Of a stretch of DNA of 64,000 bases, positions 1-8,572 are shown piece after piece. Within the stretch, counting starts at the first letter, position 1; each line of letters begins with the position of its first letter. The stretch spans positions 1 to 64,000 of the forward strand of contig NZ_JARVCO010000007.1 in assembly GCF_034531395.1 (NCBI RefSeq), in the 5' to 3' direction. The position numbers and the translations under genes are program-made. This DNA comes from Pontiella agarivorans (GTDB taxonomy: Bacteria > Verrucomicrobiota > Kiritimatiellia > Kiritimatiellales > Pontiellaceae). The notes beneath the pieces were generated by a model. That model ran no database searches and was not told the origin of the DNA. It was given only the letters and a program-made list of their open reading frames with translations.

Positions 1-230
1 AGGCCGCCAAAAAGAAAGCGGTGAAGAAGGCCCCGGCGAAAAAGAAAGTCGCCAAGAAGAAGGCTGTTAAAAAAGCGCCTGCGAAAAAGAAGGCGACGAA
101 GAAAAAGGCCGCCAAAAAGAAAGCGGTGAAGAAGGCTCCGGCGAAGAAAAAAGCCGCCAAGAAAAAGGCCGTTAAGAAAGCGCCTGCGAAAAAGAAGTCT
201 GCAAAGAAAAAAGCAGGTGGCAAAAAATAA
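1..230 (+). CDS. Lysine/alanine-rich histone H1-like C-terminal tail (5' partial)
   Basis: The reading frame is open from the left edge, so only the C-terminal part is visible. It is almost entirely Lys, Ala, Pro and Val, in repeats of the type AAKKKAVKKAPAKKK, and ends in GGKK. At DNA level the unit repeats with a 105-bp period (compare positions 3 and 108). Such tails occur in bacterial H1-like proteins (Hc1, AlgP/AlgR3, HU with a Lys-rich extension) that bind DNA without sequence specificity, so a nucleoid role is likely. The GTG at 21 lies inside the repeat and is not a convincing start. What precedes the tail (for example a HU domain) cannot be seen. Confidence 0.75.
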   Translation, partial: AAKKKAVKKAPAKKKVAKKKAVKKAPAKKKATKKKAAKKKAVKKAPAKKKAAKKKAVKKAPAKKKSAKKKAGGKK

Positions 231-253
231 CGTCCGGCTTTAAGTAGAGATCG

Positions 254-283
254 AAAACGCCCTGCATTCGCGGGGCGTTTTTT
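254..283 (+). terminator. Intrinsic terminator after the lysine-rich gene
   Basis: AAAACGCCC (254-262) pairs with GGGCGTTTT (273-281) around a 10-base loop and runs into a T tract. It separates the lysine-rich gene from nrdR. Confidence 0.85.
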
Positions 284-343
284 ATTGTTCATATTCAGGC
301 TTTAGGTCTATCTTCTGGCCAAATTAGCGAAGGGGTATGCTCC

Positions 344-799
344 ATGAGATGTCCGAAATGTGAAGGCCGGGAAAACCGCGTGATTGACAGCCGCGAAGTG
401 CGTAATGGCGATGCGATTCGTCGGCGGCGGGTTTGTGTGGGGTGCGGTCATCGCTTCACAACCTATGAAGAGATTCAGCGCGCACAGCTTCAAGTGACCA
501 AGCGGGATGGACGTCGGGAGGAGCTCAGCCGGGATAAGCTGGTGAAGAGCCTGAACATTGCCTGTCGGAAACGGCACATCAGTGTGGAGCAGATTGAGCG
601 TGTAGCGGATTCCATTATCATGGAAGCTGAATCTGAATTTGAAAAAGAAATCCCTTCCATCATGCTGGGGAAAAAAGTGATGGCTGCGCTCGAGAAAATC
701 GATGAAGTGGCTTATATCCGGTATGCTTCGGTATACCGTCGCTTCCGCGATGCGGGGCAGTTTATGAACGAGGTTGAGCGCCTCATTGGACGCGAATGA
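344..799 (+). CDS. nrdR: NrdR, repressor of ribonucleotide reductase genes
   Basis: A 151-residue protein with the full NrdR layout. An N-terminal zinc ribbon has paired cysteines (MRCPKC at the start, VCVGCGHRF near residue 31), followed by an ATP-cone from about residue 47 (VTKRDGRREELSRDK). NrdR binds ATP or dATP and represses ribonucleotide reductase genes; none are in this window. Length matches the family. The stop overlaps the next start (ATGA at 796-799), so the downstream unknown gene is translationally coupled. I see no NrdR box upstream, although the gap is short. Confidence 0.97.
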   Translation: MRCPKCEGRENRVIDSREVRNGDAIRRRRVCVGCGHRFTTYEEIQRAQLQVTKRDGRREELSRDKLVKSLNIACRKRHISVEQIERVADSIIMEAESEFEKEIPSIMLGKKVMAALEKIDEVAYIRYASVYRRFRDAGQFMNEVERLIGRE

Positions 800-1473
800 G
801 ATCCTCCGCCTTCCAGACCTTGGATGTGCAGGATGCCTGGGCGGCGCATCTGCAGGAGGTTTTCCAGACCTTGGAAATTCCGAAGGACCCGCTGGCTGAT
901 CATGTGGCGGCGAGTGTTGCAGTGTATTGCCGCCAGTATCATCCGCAGGGGGTTCAGCGAGCCGATCTGGTGCTGCTGATTGCGCGTGCGTTTTCTGCGG
1001 TTAATCAGCGTGCTGTTGCGGAGCGGGCGATCGGGTCGCTGAATCCGCATCGCCGGCATGTGGACCGCTGGCTTGAAATTCTTTCCGAGCTTGATCACTT
1101 CCCGCAGCTGCTGCCTTATTTTTCTCTCGGGGTGATCCGTCCGGCGGACTGGGCGGGTGCACAGCTGGACCGGATGTGGACGCTGGATTTTTCCATACTG
1201 CATCTGAGCGAGGCCGAAAAGCATGAGATGATGTTGTACCGAACCATCCGCGCGATTGTGGACCATATGTATGTTTTCTGGGATGCCACATCCGGTGAAG
1301 GTGTGCTGGGGTTGAAGGGGCTGGATTCGTTTAATGTGGAAGAAGGTGTTCGGTCGAAACAAACGCTCACACAGCGCGCTGATCTGCTGGACTATATCGC
1401 GGATCTTTTCGGGCGGCAGAACGTTTCCCGGAAGTGGTCGGCGGTGCCTTCGCTGCTGAATCTCGATTTATAA
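796..1473 (+). CDS. Unknown protein coupled to nrdR
   Basis: I do not recognise this 225-residue protein. It is mostly helical in appearance, has no signal peptide or membrane segment, and carries no obvious catalytic motif. Residues about 40-75 (ASVAVYCRQYHPQGVQRADL and the following LLIARAF) and the C-terminal third (DLLDYIADLFGRQNVSRKW) look like conserved folded segments. The N-terminus contains FQTLD (811-825) and FQTLE (862-876), both encoded by copies of the dispersed TTCCA-N5-TGGAA palindrome. Its ATGA overlap with nrdR suggests a shared transcript, but nothing shows a link to nucleotide metabolism. Confidence 0.7.
   Translation: MRSSAFQTLDVQDAWAAHLQEVFQTLEIPKDPLADHVAASVAVYCRQYHPQGVQRADLVLLIARAFSAVNQRAVAERAIGSLNPHRRHVDRWLEILSELDHFPQLLPYFSLGVIRPADWAGAQLDRMWTLDFSILHLSEAEKHEMMLYRTIRAIVDHMYVFWDATSGEGVLGLKGLDSFNVEEGVRSKQTLTQRADLLDYIADLFGRQNVSRKWSAVPSLLNLDL
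811..876. repeat. Dispersed palindrome TTCCA-N5-TGGAA (type example, list of copies)
   Basis: A 15-bp inverted repeat recurs through the window. Exact copies start at 862, 1587, 1635, 3574, 5501, 11809, 14268, 14847, 15051, 15357, 21001, 29238, 37526, 37768, 44665, 56363 and 59126. One-mismatch copies start at 811, 3234, 17526, 22096, 28650, 34336, 37096, 39422, 40422, 41604, 44682, 49581 and 49640. The base after TTCCA is usually A or G and the base before TGGAA is usually T. Copies inside genes are read in different frames (FQALE, LPKVG, SKDWK), so protein sequence does not explain them. See the findings. Confidence 0.85.
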
Positions 1474-1486
1474 CCACAGGATTTCC

Positions 1487-3142
1487 ATGATTGGATCGTT
1501 TAAACAACTTGATGCAAAACGCCGTAAGCTTGAGGCCGGTAAGCCGGGGATAAATCTGGATCATCCGGTGTTGAAGTCGCCATTGCTTCCATATCTTGGA
1601 AGTCTTCTTTCGGGGGTCCTGCTGGCGTTGGGATTTCCAGGGTTTGGAAATGCGACGCTGATGTTTGTGGCGCTGGTTCCGCTGATGTTTGCGGTGCATT
1701 CGGCTTCGGTGAAACGCGCGGCGGGGCTGTCGCTCCTGTCGGGTTTTGTTTTTTTTATGATGTCGTTGTGGTGGCTGATCAACCTGACCGGCCGGGTCGA
1801 AGGAGCTGGGCTGAAGGTCAGTGCTGTTCTCGGTTTTGCGGTACTTGCGCTGTACTGTGCACTTTATTTTGTGCCGTTCGGTATTGCGGTTGCGCTGGGT
1901 TCGCGCAAGTGGGTGGGCAATGTGCTGTGGAAAAATATCCGGTTCATGTTTGCGGTTTCGCTGGTTTGGGTTGGTTCGGAATATCTGCGTGGTATTGCGT
2001 TTACCGGATTTCCGTGGAATCCGCTCGGCGTTTCGCAGTATGCGAATGCCACGCTGATTCAGGTGGCAGAGTGGGGCGGGGTTTCGATTGTTTCGGCATG
2101 CATTGTTTTCATGAATGCCGGTGCCTTTATCACCTTCCGTCAGTATACGCACGGCACCCGGGCAAAAATGTATAAACCGCATTTTGAACTGATGATCGGA
2201 ATTATGCCGGTTGCGCTGTCCGTCGCGCAGGGTATGAATGTTCTGATGAACCGTCAGCCGCGGCACGAAACGGTCACTGTGGCCCTGGTTCAGCCCAATA
2301 TCGAGCAGCAGGCCAAGTGGGATTCGGCGTTGGAGCCGGATATTAAAAAACGTTTGTCGGAACTTACCGCAACCGCCTCGCGACTGGGTGAGGTGGACTT
2401 GATTATCTGGCCGGAAACGGCGTTGCCCCAGACGGTGAACTTGAGTGCTGCAAATCAGGATCAGCTTTCATTTGCTGCGGGGGACGGCATTCCGCTTCTG
2501 ATCGGTGCCAATTCGTTTCGCGACGGCAGCTATTTCAACAGTTCGATCTTTTTTAACGGCAAGGGGCATTATGCGGGGCATTATGACAAACAGCATCTGG
2601 TGCCGTTTGGGGAATATGTTCCGTTTCCGGGGCTGATGCGGAAATTTACGCCGATTGAAATCGACTTCGGCCGCGGGGAGAGCAGCACGGTCATTCCGCT
2701 GAAAGGTAAGGCTTCGTTTTCTCCGCTTATCTGTTTTGAGGATACCGTTGCGCCGCTTTCGCGCCGGGCGGTACTGGCGGGGGCTCGGTGGCTGGTGAAT
2801 CAGACCAACGACGGCTGGTTCGATCCGTCGGCACAGTCGGAGCAGCATCTCGCCCATGCCGTTTTCCGCTGTGTGGAAAATCGTGTGCCGATGGCGCGCT
2901 GTACGAACACCGGTGTGAGCGGGATCATCGATGCTTTCGGCGTGGTGGGCCGCCAGCTTAAACCAATGAGTGAGGGGTTTACGGCGGGACTGCTCTATCC
3001 GAGACAGATTAATCAGGAAAAAACCTTCTACACCCGTAAGGGCAATGTGGTTGGCAAAGCGGGCCTGGTCGGGGGCATCGGTGTGCTCGTTATTCTGCGC
3101 GGCGGCATTCGCATAAAGCGGCGGAAAAAGACGGCGGAATAA
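1487..3142 (+). CDS. lnt: Apolipoprotein N-acyltransferase
   Basis: A 551-residue integral inner-membrane enzyme that adds the third acyl chain to the N-terminal cysteine of lipoproteins. The N-terminal half carries several hydrophobic segments (about residues 33-250). The C-terminal half is a nitrilase-type domain with the Glu-Lys-Cys triad in recognisable motifs: E310 in IIWPETALP, K368 in YDKQHLVPFGEY, and C416 in PLICFEDT. The spacings are close to those of the E. coli enzyme (E267, K335, C387). The N-terminal cytosolic extension of about 30 residues is somewhat longer than usual. The start follows the previous stop by 13 bases. Confidence 0.96.
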   Translation: MIGSFKQLDAKRRKLEAGKPGINLDHPVLKSPLLPYLGSLLSGVLLALGFPGFGNATLMFVALVPLMFAVHSASVKRAAGLSLLSGFVFFMMSLWWLINLTGRVEGAGLKVSAVLGFAVLALYCALYFVPFGIAVALGSRKWVGNVLWKNIRFMFAVSLVWVGSEYLRGIAFTGFPWNPLGVSQYANATLIQVAEWGGVSIVSACIVFMNAGAFITFRQYTHGTRAKMYKPHFELMIGIMPVALSVAQGMNVLMNRQPRHETVTVALVQPNIEQQAKWDSALEPDIKKRLSELTATASRLGEVDLIIWPETALPQTVNLSAANQDQLSFAAGDGIPLLIGANSFRDGSYFNSSIFFNGKGHYAGHYDKQHLVPFGEYVPFPGLMRKFTPIEIDFGRGESSTVIPLKGKASFSPLICFEDTVAPLSRRAVLAGARWLVNQTNDGWFDPSAQSEQHLAHAVFRCVENRVPMARCTNTGVSGIIDAFGVVGRQLKPMSEGFTAGLLYPRQINQEKTFYTRKGNVVGKAGLVGGIGVLVILRGGIRIKRRKKTAE

Positions 3143-3255
3143 GAGCCGGTTTATTTCGGCGGATCTGTTCGTTCCGGGAATTTTTCTGTACTGCGGGGTT
3201 TAGGCCGGAGAGCGGTTCGGCTATATTTCCGGGTTCCAACGATGGGAAGAATTTT

Positions 3256-4347
3256 ATGCAGGACGAACTCAAAATAAAAATTGCGGCGTTTCGGGAACAG
3301 CTGTCCGAGATGGAGGGCTATCTGGACATTGCCGCCAAACGCGAAGAGCTGGCCAGGCTTGAGGCGGTGGCCGCGGAACCGGATTTCTGGAATGACCAGC
3401 AGAAGGCCCAGAAAAATATTGCGGCGACCAAGTCGCTGAAAATGGTGCTCGATCCGTTTGAATCGATCAGTGCCGGGCTGGATGATTCCGAGATTATGCT
3501 GGAGCTGGCCGAGGCCGGCGAAGCAGAGGCCGTTGCAGAGGCGGCGGCGGAGCTGGAAAAGGTGGAGCACGGTTTCCAGGCCTTGGAAATGCAGTCGCTG
3601 CTGGGTGAAGAGTTTGACGGCAACGGCGCTTATCTGACGCTGCATGCCGGAGCCGGCGGAACCGAGAGCTGCGACTGGGCGGATATGCTGTATCGCATGT
3701 TCACGCGGTATGCGGACCGTAAAGCGTTCAAGGTTCAGATTCTCGACTATCAGGCCGGGGAAGAGGCTGGCATTAAAAGTGTGTCGCTGCTGATTCAGGG
3801 CGCGTATGCCTATGGTCTGCTGAAGTCGGAGCGCGGCGTGCACCGTCTGGTGCGCATCAGCCCGTTCGATTCGCAGTCGCGCCGGCATACCTCGTTTGTC
3901 GCGGCGGATGTTACGCCGGAGATTGATGACGATATTGATATTGAAATTGTGGAATCGGATCTGCGTATTGATACCTACCGGGCGCAGGGTGCCGGCGGGC
4001 AGCATGTGAACACAACGGATTCGGCGGTGCGGATTGTGCATTTGCCGACCGGCGTGGTGGTGCAGTGTCAGGCCGAGCGTTCTCAGCATAAAAATAAAGC
4101 CGCGGCGATGAAAATGCTGAAGGCGCGGTTGTATGAACGGGAGCAGGACCTGAAGCGTCAGGCCGTGGATCAGCTTTATGGCGATAAAGGTGAGATCGCC
4201 TGGGGATCGCAGATCCGGTCGTATGTGATGCAGCCGTACACGATGGTGAAAGATCACCGTACCGATGTGCAGGTCGGTAATGTGCAGGGCGTGCTCGACG
4301 GGAATCTGGACCCGTTTATCGAAGCCTATTTGAAGAAGAACCGGTAA
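3256..4347 (+). CDS. prfB: Peptide chain release factor 2
   Basis: A 363-residue class I release factor for UGA and UAA. The stop-codon reading motif SPF is at residues 202-204 and the GGQ motif that triggers peptide release is at 247-249, which makes this RF2 and not RF1. The frame is continuous from ATG 3256: the programmed +1 frameshift (in-frame UGA near codon 26) that autoregulates prfB in many bacteria is absent. A GGGAAGAA ribosome site precedes the start and overlaps a one-mismatch copy of the dispersed palindrome (3234-3248). The stop overlaps the trpC start by one base. Confidence 0.97.
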   Translation: MQDELKIKIAAFREQLSEMEGYLDIAAKREELARLEAVAAEPDFWNDQQKAQKNIAATKSLKMVLDPFESISAGLDDSEIMLELAEAGEAEAVAEAAAELEKVEHGFQALEMQSLLGEEFDGNGAYLTLHAGAGGTESCDWADMLYRMFTRYADRKAFKVQILDYQAGEEAGIKSVSLLIQGAYAYGLLKSERGVHRLVRISPFDSQSRRHTSFVAADVTPEIDDDIDIEIVESDLRIDTYRAQGAGGQHVNTTDSAVRIVHLPTGVVVQCQAERSQHKNKAAAMKMLKARLYEREQDLKRQAVDQLYGDKGEIAWGSQIRSYVMQPYTMVKDHRTDVQVGNVQGVLDGNLDPFIEAYLKKNR

Positions 4348-5129
4348 TGAATATTCTCGAACAGATTTGTGCGGACAAGCGTGCCGAGATTGCGGAGCGT
4401 AAAAAAAGTCAGACGCTGGAAGAATTGCAGAGCACGTTTACTGATCGTGGAAAGCGGCCGGACTTTGTTGATGCGTTGCGGGCAACGCCGATGGGATTGA
4501 TTGCGGAAGTGAAGCGTAAATCGCCTTCGGCGGGGCTGATTCGCGAACCGTTCAGTCCTTCTGAAATTGCGAAAGCTTACGAGGCGAACGGGGCGAGTGC
4601 GGTTTCGTGCCTGATGGATCATAAATATTTCGGCGGCGGGGCCGCTGATTTTTCCGAGGTTCGCCATGCGATTGAGCTGCCGATGCTCTACAAGGAGTTC
4701 GTCGTGGATTCCTGGCAGATTGCACATGCGAAAACAATGGGAGCTTCGGCGGTTCTGCTGATTGTCGGTGCGCTGATGGATGCGGAGCTTTCGGCTTTTA
4801 TTGAAGAAGTCCGGGCGTTGGAACTGCAGCCGCTGGTGGAAGTGCATGACCGCGTGGAGATGCAACGGGCCATCGATGCGGGGTCCGACTGCATCGGTAT
4901 TAATAATCGGAATCTTAAAACGTTTGTTACGACGCTGGATACGACGTTTGAGCTCGCGGCGATGGCTCCGATGGGCTGCACACTGGTCAGCGAGAGCGGA
5001 ATCAGAACGCCGGAGGATGTGGTTCAGCTGAAAGAGGCCGGGGCACATGCTATTCTCGTGGGAGAAAGTCTGCTGCGTGAAGATGATCCGGGTAAAGCGG
5101 CGGCGGATCTGCTGAGTCGGATTCACTGA
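4347..5129 (+). CDS. trpC: Indole-3-glycerol phosphate synthase
   Basis: A 260-residue TIM-barrel enzyme of tryptophan synthesis, converting CdRP to indole-3-glycerol phosphate. Family motifs are clear: IAEVKRKSPSAG with the catalytic lysine, DHKYFGGG, KEFVVDSWQ, IGINNRNL, and the C-terminal phosphate-binding SESGI and LVGESLLR. It stands alone, with no other trp gene in the window, and is coupled to prfB by a TAATG junction. That suggests the trp genes are scattered in this genome. Confidence 0.96.
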   Translation: MNILEQICADKRAEIAERKKSQTLEELQSTFTDRGKRPDFVDALRATPMGLIAEVKRKSPSAGLIREPFSPSEIAKAYEANGASAVSCLMDHKYFGGGAADFSEVRHAIELPMLYKEFVVDSWQIAHAKTMGASAVLLIVGALMDAELSAFIEEVRALELQPLVEVHDRVEMQRAIDAGSDCIGINNRNLKTFVTTLDTTFELAAMAPMGCTLVSESGIRTPEDVVQLKEAGAHAILVGESLLREDDPGKAAADLLSRIH

Positions 5130-5247
5130 TATTCTGATACGATTTAGGTTTTCTTTTCCGCGTCTTCGGCCTTTTACCTTCTTTTTGCTTTTTAAACCCG
5201 GCCATTGATTGCAGGATTTTCCATTCCTACAACAAAAGGACTGGAAT

Positions 5248-6570
5248 TTGAGGGCGGAGCAGATACTTACACTGGATATCGGGACGGACGGCATTCGTAT
5301 GGCTGTCGTTTCGGTTCCGTCGTCCGGACCGCCGCAGCTTATTGATTCCGGGTTTGCAGTGTACGACGCTGAGTCGGCGCTGTCGAAAGATGCGATCACA
5401 GCGATGACGCTCCGGAAGCTGCTGGAGGAAAAGAAGCCTGGCGTGAAACGCGCTGTGGTGTCCATTGAGGGCCCATCGGTTTTTTCCCGGCTGGTGAGGC
5501 TTCCAAAGGTTGGAAGGGAACGGGTGCCGCAGACGATCCGCCATGAAGCGGTGCAGAATATTCCGTTTCCGATTGATGACGTTGTGTGGGATGCTCATGT
5601 GGTTGATCCGGATTCGGATGGCCCGGAAGTGCTGTTGGTGGCCGCGAAAGCGGAGCTGATTGACGGCCTGGTGCATGCGGTAAAGGCGAATGGACTTGTT
5701 ATTGAACGGATCACAGCGGCACCGGTTGCGCTGGCGAATCTGGCGCATGCGTGTTGCGGGACATCCGGACCGATGCTGCTGGTTGATGGCGATACGGTAT
5801 CCACTAATCTGGTATTTATTGACGGCCGCCGTGCGTTTTTTCGATCGCTCCCGGTTTCGGGAGCGGATGCGTTGCGCAGACAGCAGGAGATCGAACGCTC
5901 CATCGCATTTTATACCGGCCAGCAGGGGGGACGGGCACCGGAAAAGATTGTTGAACAGGTTGGGGGCGTTGAGCAGGGTTTTGCGGTTTGTGTCGGGTTG
6001 GCCTGTTTGCCGGTGGTTGAGATTGATCTTGTGCCGGCCGCTTTGGCAGATGAGCGCAGAATGCAGCGGCGTCTTCCGCTATGGATGGCGTCGACTGTGG
6101 TGGTGATGCTGATTCTGGGGGTATGGATTTTTTCGCTTGGTCGGCGGACTGACGCGATCCGTTCCAATACAGGGCCGATTGAGGCCGAGGTTTTCCGGTT
6201 GCGGAATTTTGAGCAACAGCTTCTGCCTTTGGAGGCGGAGGTGGATGCGTTGTTGGAGCGTGGCCGTGAGTTCCGGCATGTGGCCCGTGCGCGTACGCAA
6301 TGGCTTGAGGCACTGACTGAAATGAGCCGACTGCTGCCTGAGGGGATGTTTCTGCTGGGGAGTGAACCGATTGAAAACGGTGTGCGGATTTCGGTGGTGA
6401 GTTATCTGGATAAAGAGATGCCCGGACAGGATTCAGTGAAGCTGTTGCGCGATGCGTTGCGGGCCAGCCCCCTGTTCAGTGATGAAACGAAGGTGGAGAG
6501 CCGTCCATCTAAAAAAGAGTTTGCGCGCCGGTTTGTGCTGGATGTCTATTTCGAGGGGGATGTGTCGTGA
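5248..6570 (+). CDS. PilM-PilN fusion of a pilus-like system (Amuc_1101-like)
   Basis: About 440 residues from TTG 5248, chosen because AAAGGA (5235-5240) sits at the right distance and the protein then opens directly on the actin-like ATPase motif ILTLDIGTDGIRMAVV. A TTG at 5209 is in frame but has no ribosome site. Residues 1 to about 265 are PilM-like and cytosolic. A single membrane segment follows (about 275-297), then a coiled stretch and a PilN/GspL-like periplasmic domain. PilM and PilN are normally separate and dock to each other; here they are one chain, as in GspL. It overlaps the next gene by GTGA. A copy of the dispersed palindrome lies at 5501-5515. Confidence 0.85.
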   Translation: MRAEQILTLDIGTDGIRMAVVSVPSSGPPQLIDSGFAVYDAESALSKDAITAMTLRKLLEEKKPGVKRAVVSIEGPSVFSRLVRLPKVGRERVPQTIRHEAVQNIPFPIDDVVWDAHVVDPDSDGPEVLLVAAKAELIDGLVHAVKANGLVIERITAAPVALANLAHACCGTSGPMLLVDGDTVSTNLVFIDGRRAFFRSLPVSGADALRRQQEIERSIAFYTGQQGGRAPEKIVEQVGGVEQGFAVCVGLACLPVVEIDLVPAALADERRMQRRLPLWMASTVVVMLILGVWIFSLGRRTDAIRSNTGPIEAEVFRLRNFEQQLLPLEAEVDALLERGREFRHVARARTQWLEALTEMSRLLPEGMFLLGSEPIENGVRISVVSYLDKEMPGQDSVKLLRDALRASPLFSDETKVESRPSKKEFARRFVLDVYFEGDVS

Positions 6571-7532
6571 ATCTCCGGGGCCGTAAACGACTGCTGACAG
6601 TTGGGGGAATCTGTACGGTAATTCTTGTGACGGAGCTTGTGCTGCTGCTGATACAGGGGATTCAGTTGTCCTTGGCACGCAATAAGTATGCGGAGCTTTA
6701 CAGAATCCGGGAACGCCTGGTGCAACGCGATCCTTTTCCTTCGGCCGGTAATGTGAAACGGATCGAAGAGCATTTAGACGAGCTGGCGTATCACGTCGGT
6801 GAGCTGGCCGGTGAGCTGAATCGCGACCCTTTTCCTGTGGAGGCGTTTGAGGCGGCAGAATTTTCAGCGCAGACGCAGGGAATGATTGAGCGTTTTCGCG
6901 AAAAAGCGGAGCGGGCAGGCGTAAAGCTTCCGGACGGGCTGGAAGCCGGATTCGGACGCTATGCGAGCGGGGGTGCAGTGGCTGATCCCGACCAGGTGCC
7001 GCGATTGACACGGCAGCTTTATTCGGTCGAGCGGGTGGCGAATGTGCTGGTGGAAGGCGGAGTGCATTCCATAACGGCCATGGCACGTGATGATTTTGAA
7101 TTTGCAAAACAGGAGGCTCCGCGCCGCCGCAGGCCTCGGAATTTTTCAGAGTCTGAAGGGTTGATGCGTGAGCATGAGGCTGCCCGGGTCGGGCCCGGCA
7201 GGCTTTACTCTGTGGAGCGGATTCGCGTCACTTTTACTGCAAAAGAGACGGCCGTATGGCGGGTGTTGCAGGGCTTTGCACAGGCGCCGCATTTTATGCA
7301 GGTTTCGGCGTTCGGTCATCGGACGCTCACGGAGATCATGCGCTACAGTCCGGCTGCTGTTAAAGGGGGGCGGGAAAGTGATGATGAAACGCTGAAATAT
7401 CTCGCGGAAGGAGTTCTTACCGGGGAAAAGGCGCTTTCGCGCCCGGAGCGAATCATTGCGGGGGATGATTTGGTGGAAGTCGCGCTGACGGTTGATGTTT
7501 ATAATTTCAATCTGGAGGGCATGGAGCAGTGA
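6567..7532 (+). CDS. PilO-like pilus protein (Amuc_1100-like)
   Basis: A 321-residue bitopic membrane protein: short basic N-terminus, one membrane helix at about residues 9-29, then a coiled coil (30-95) and a periplasmic domain. Position between the PilM/PilN fusion and an Amuc_1099-like gene, size and layout match Amuc_1100-type pilus-like proteins, which are PilO-like. In type IV pilus machines PilN and PilO form the alignment complex linking the cytosolic motor to the secretin. It starts at GTG and overlaps both neighbours by 4 bases, so the three genes are tightly coupled. Confidence 0.8.
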   Translation: MNLRGRKRLLTVGGICTVILVTELVLLLIQGIQLSLARNKYAELYRIRERLVQRDPFPSAGNVKRIEEHLDELAYHVGELAGELNRDPFPVEAFEAAEFSAQTQGMIERFREKAERAGVKLPDGLEAGFGRYASGGAVADPDQVPRLTRQLYSVERVANVLVEGGVHSITAMARDDFEFAKQEAPRRRRPRNFSESEGLMREHEAARVGPGRLYSVERIRVTFTAKETAVWRVLQGFAQAPHFMQVSAFGHRTLTEIMRYSPAAVKGGRESDDETLKYLAEGVLTGEKALSRPERIIAGDDLVEVALTVDVYNFNLEGMEQ

Positions 7533-8455
7533 GTGCGTTGCGACAGATGAAATTGAATTTTGATTGGCTGCTGTTTGGGGGCCTGCTGACTGTGCTGTTG
7601 CTGTCCTGTGGAATTGCTTTTACGAATGAGGCCGCCGAAGTGCCTGTGGCGGTTGAGCGGGAGGCGCCGCTGCCGAAGTTCCAGCCTCCGGAAGATGTAA
7701 AAATCGCAATGGATGGAGTAGGGAGGCTTTTCACGGGTTCGCTTCGGGTTGTGGCGGTAGGAAGCGCGTATCCTATTCCATACGAGGCGAAGGTCTGTCC
7801 CTTTTCCAATATTCCCCAGCCTGGACTTGATCAGCTGGACCACGATGGGGACGGCATGACCGATGACTGGGAGAAGAGATTTGGGTTGGATCGATATAAC
7901 AAAGCGGATGCTTTAAGCGATGCGGATGGAGATGGGTTCACAAATCTGGAGGAGTTTAAGGCATCCACCGACCCGCTTCTGGCCGCGATTCACCCTCCGT
8001 ATGCCGGAAAATTACGCTTTGTTGAAAGAAAAGATATTGATTTTCCACTGGTTTTTCAGGGGTTCATGGAGCAGTCGGACGGAACCATCATATTTCAGCT
8101 GAATAACCCTTCAACCGGTAAATCACATTTTGCCGCCATCGGGGATGCCGTGGAACATGTTGTTTTACAACGATTTAAAATGGATGAAAACGGACGTGAT
8201 CATAGGCTTTATGTGATGCGCGACGGGATTGAAATTGAACTGCTGCGCGGAAAAACCGCGTTGGACCCAGAAAGTACAGCAGAGTTGATTAATATACTTG
8301 ATCGCACCCCGATAATAGTTACTATGGGCGCGTTATTATCTTTGCATAATGATAAGTACACCGTTCTTGGTGTGTATGCCGACAGGGTACTCCTGAAGGA
8401 TACTGCATCCGGAGAAGTGTACGACATTGTCGGTTTTACCGGCGGAGACCGTTAG
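7529..8455 (+). CDS. Amuc_1099-like pilus-system protein with calcium-binding repeat
   Basis: A 308-residue envelope protein with a membrane anchor near residues 12-32. Residues about 105-150 hold two Asp-rich thrombospondin-type-3/EF-hand-like loops (DHDGDGMTDDWEKRFG and DADGDGFTNLEEF), which would bind calcium. The rest resembles PilP-like periplasmic linker proteins that touch the secretin (inference from position and size). It starts at GTG in a GTGA overlap. A perfect 13-bp inverted repeat, TTTCCTAAGGAAA, follows the stop (8459-8471). Confidence 0.75.
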   Translation: MSALRQMKLNFDWLLFGGLLTVLLLSCGIAFTNEAAEVPVAVEREAPLPKFQPPEDVKIAMDGVGRLFTGSLRVVAVGSAYPIPYEAKVCPFSNIPQPGLDQLDHDGDGMTDDWEKRFGLDRYNKADALSDADGDGFTNLEEFKASTDPLLAAIHPPYAGKLRFVERKDIDFPLVFQGFMEQSDGTIIFQLNNPSTGKSHFAAIGDAVEHVVLQRFKMDENGRDHRLYVMRDGIEIELLRGKTALDPESTAELINILDRTPIIVTMGALLSLHNDKYTVLGVYADRVLLKDTASGEVYDIVGFTGGDR

Positions 8456-8572
8456 TGGTTTCCTAAGGAAATGTTATAGGGTGACTGTTTGTTGGTAAAT
8501 GCTCTCCGTGGACCCTGGTGAACTTGCGGGTAAAGTGGCATTTGTAATATGAGAAGTAGAGGGGAAGGAAAA

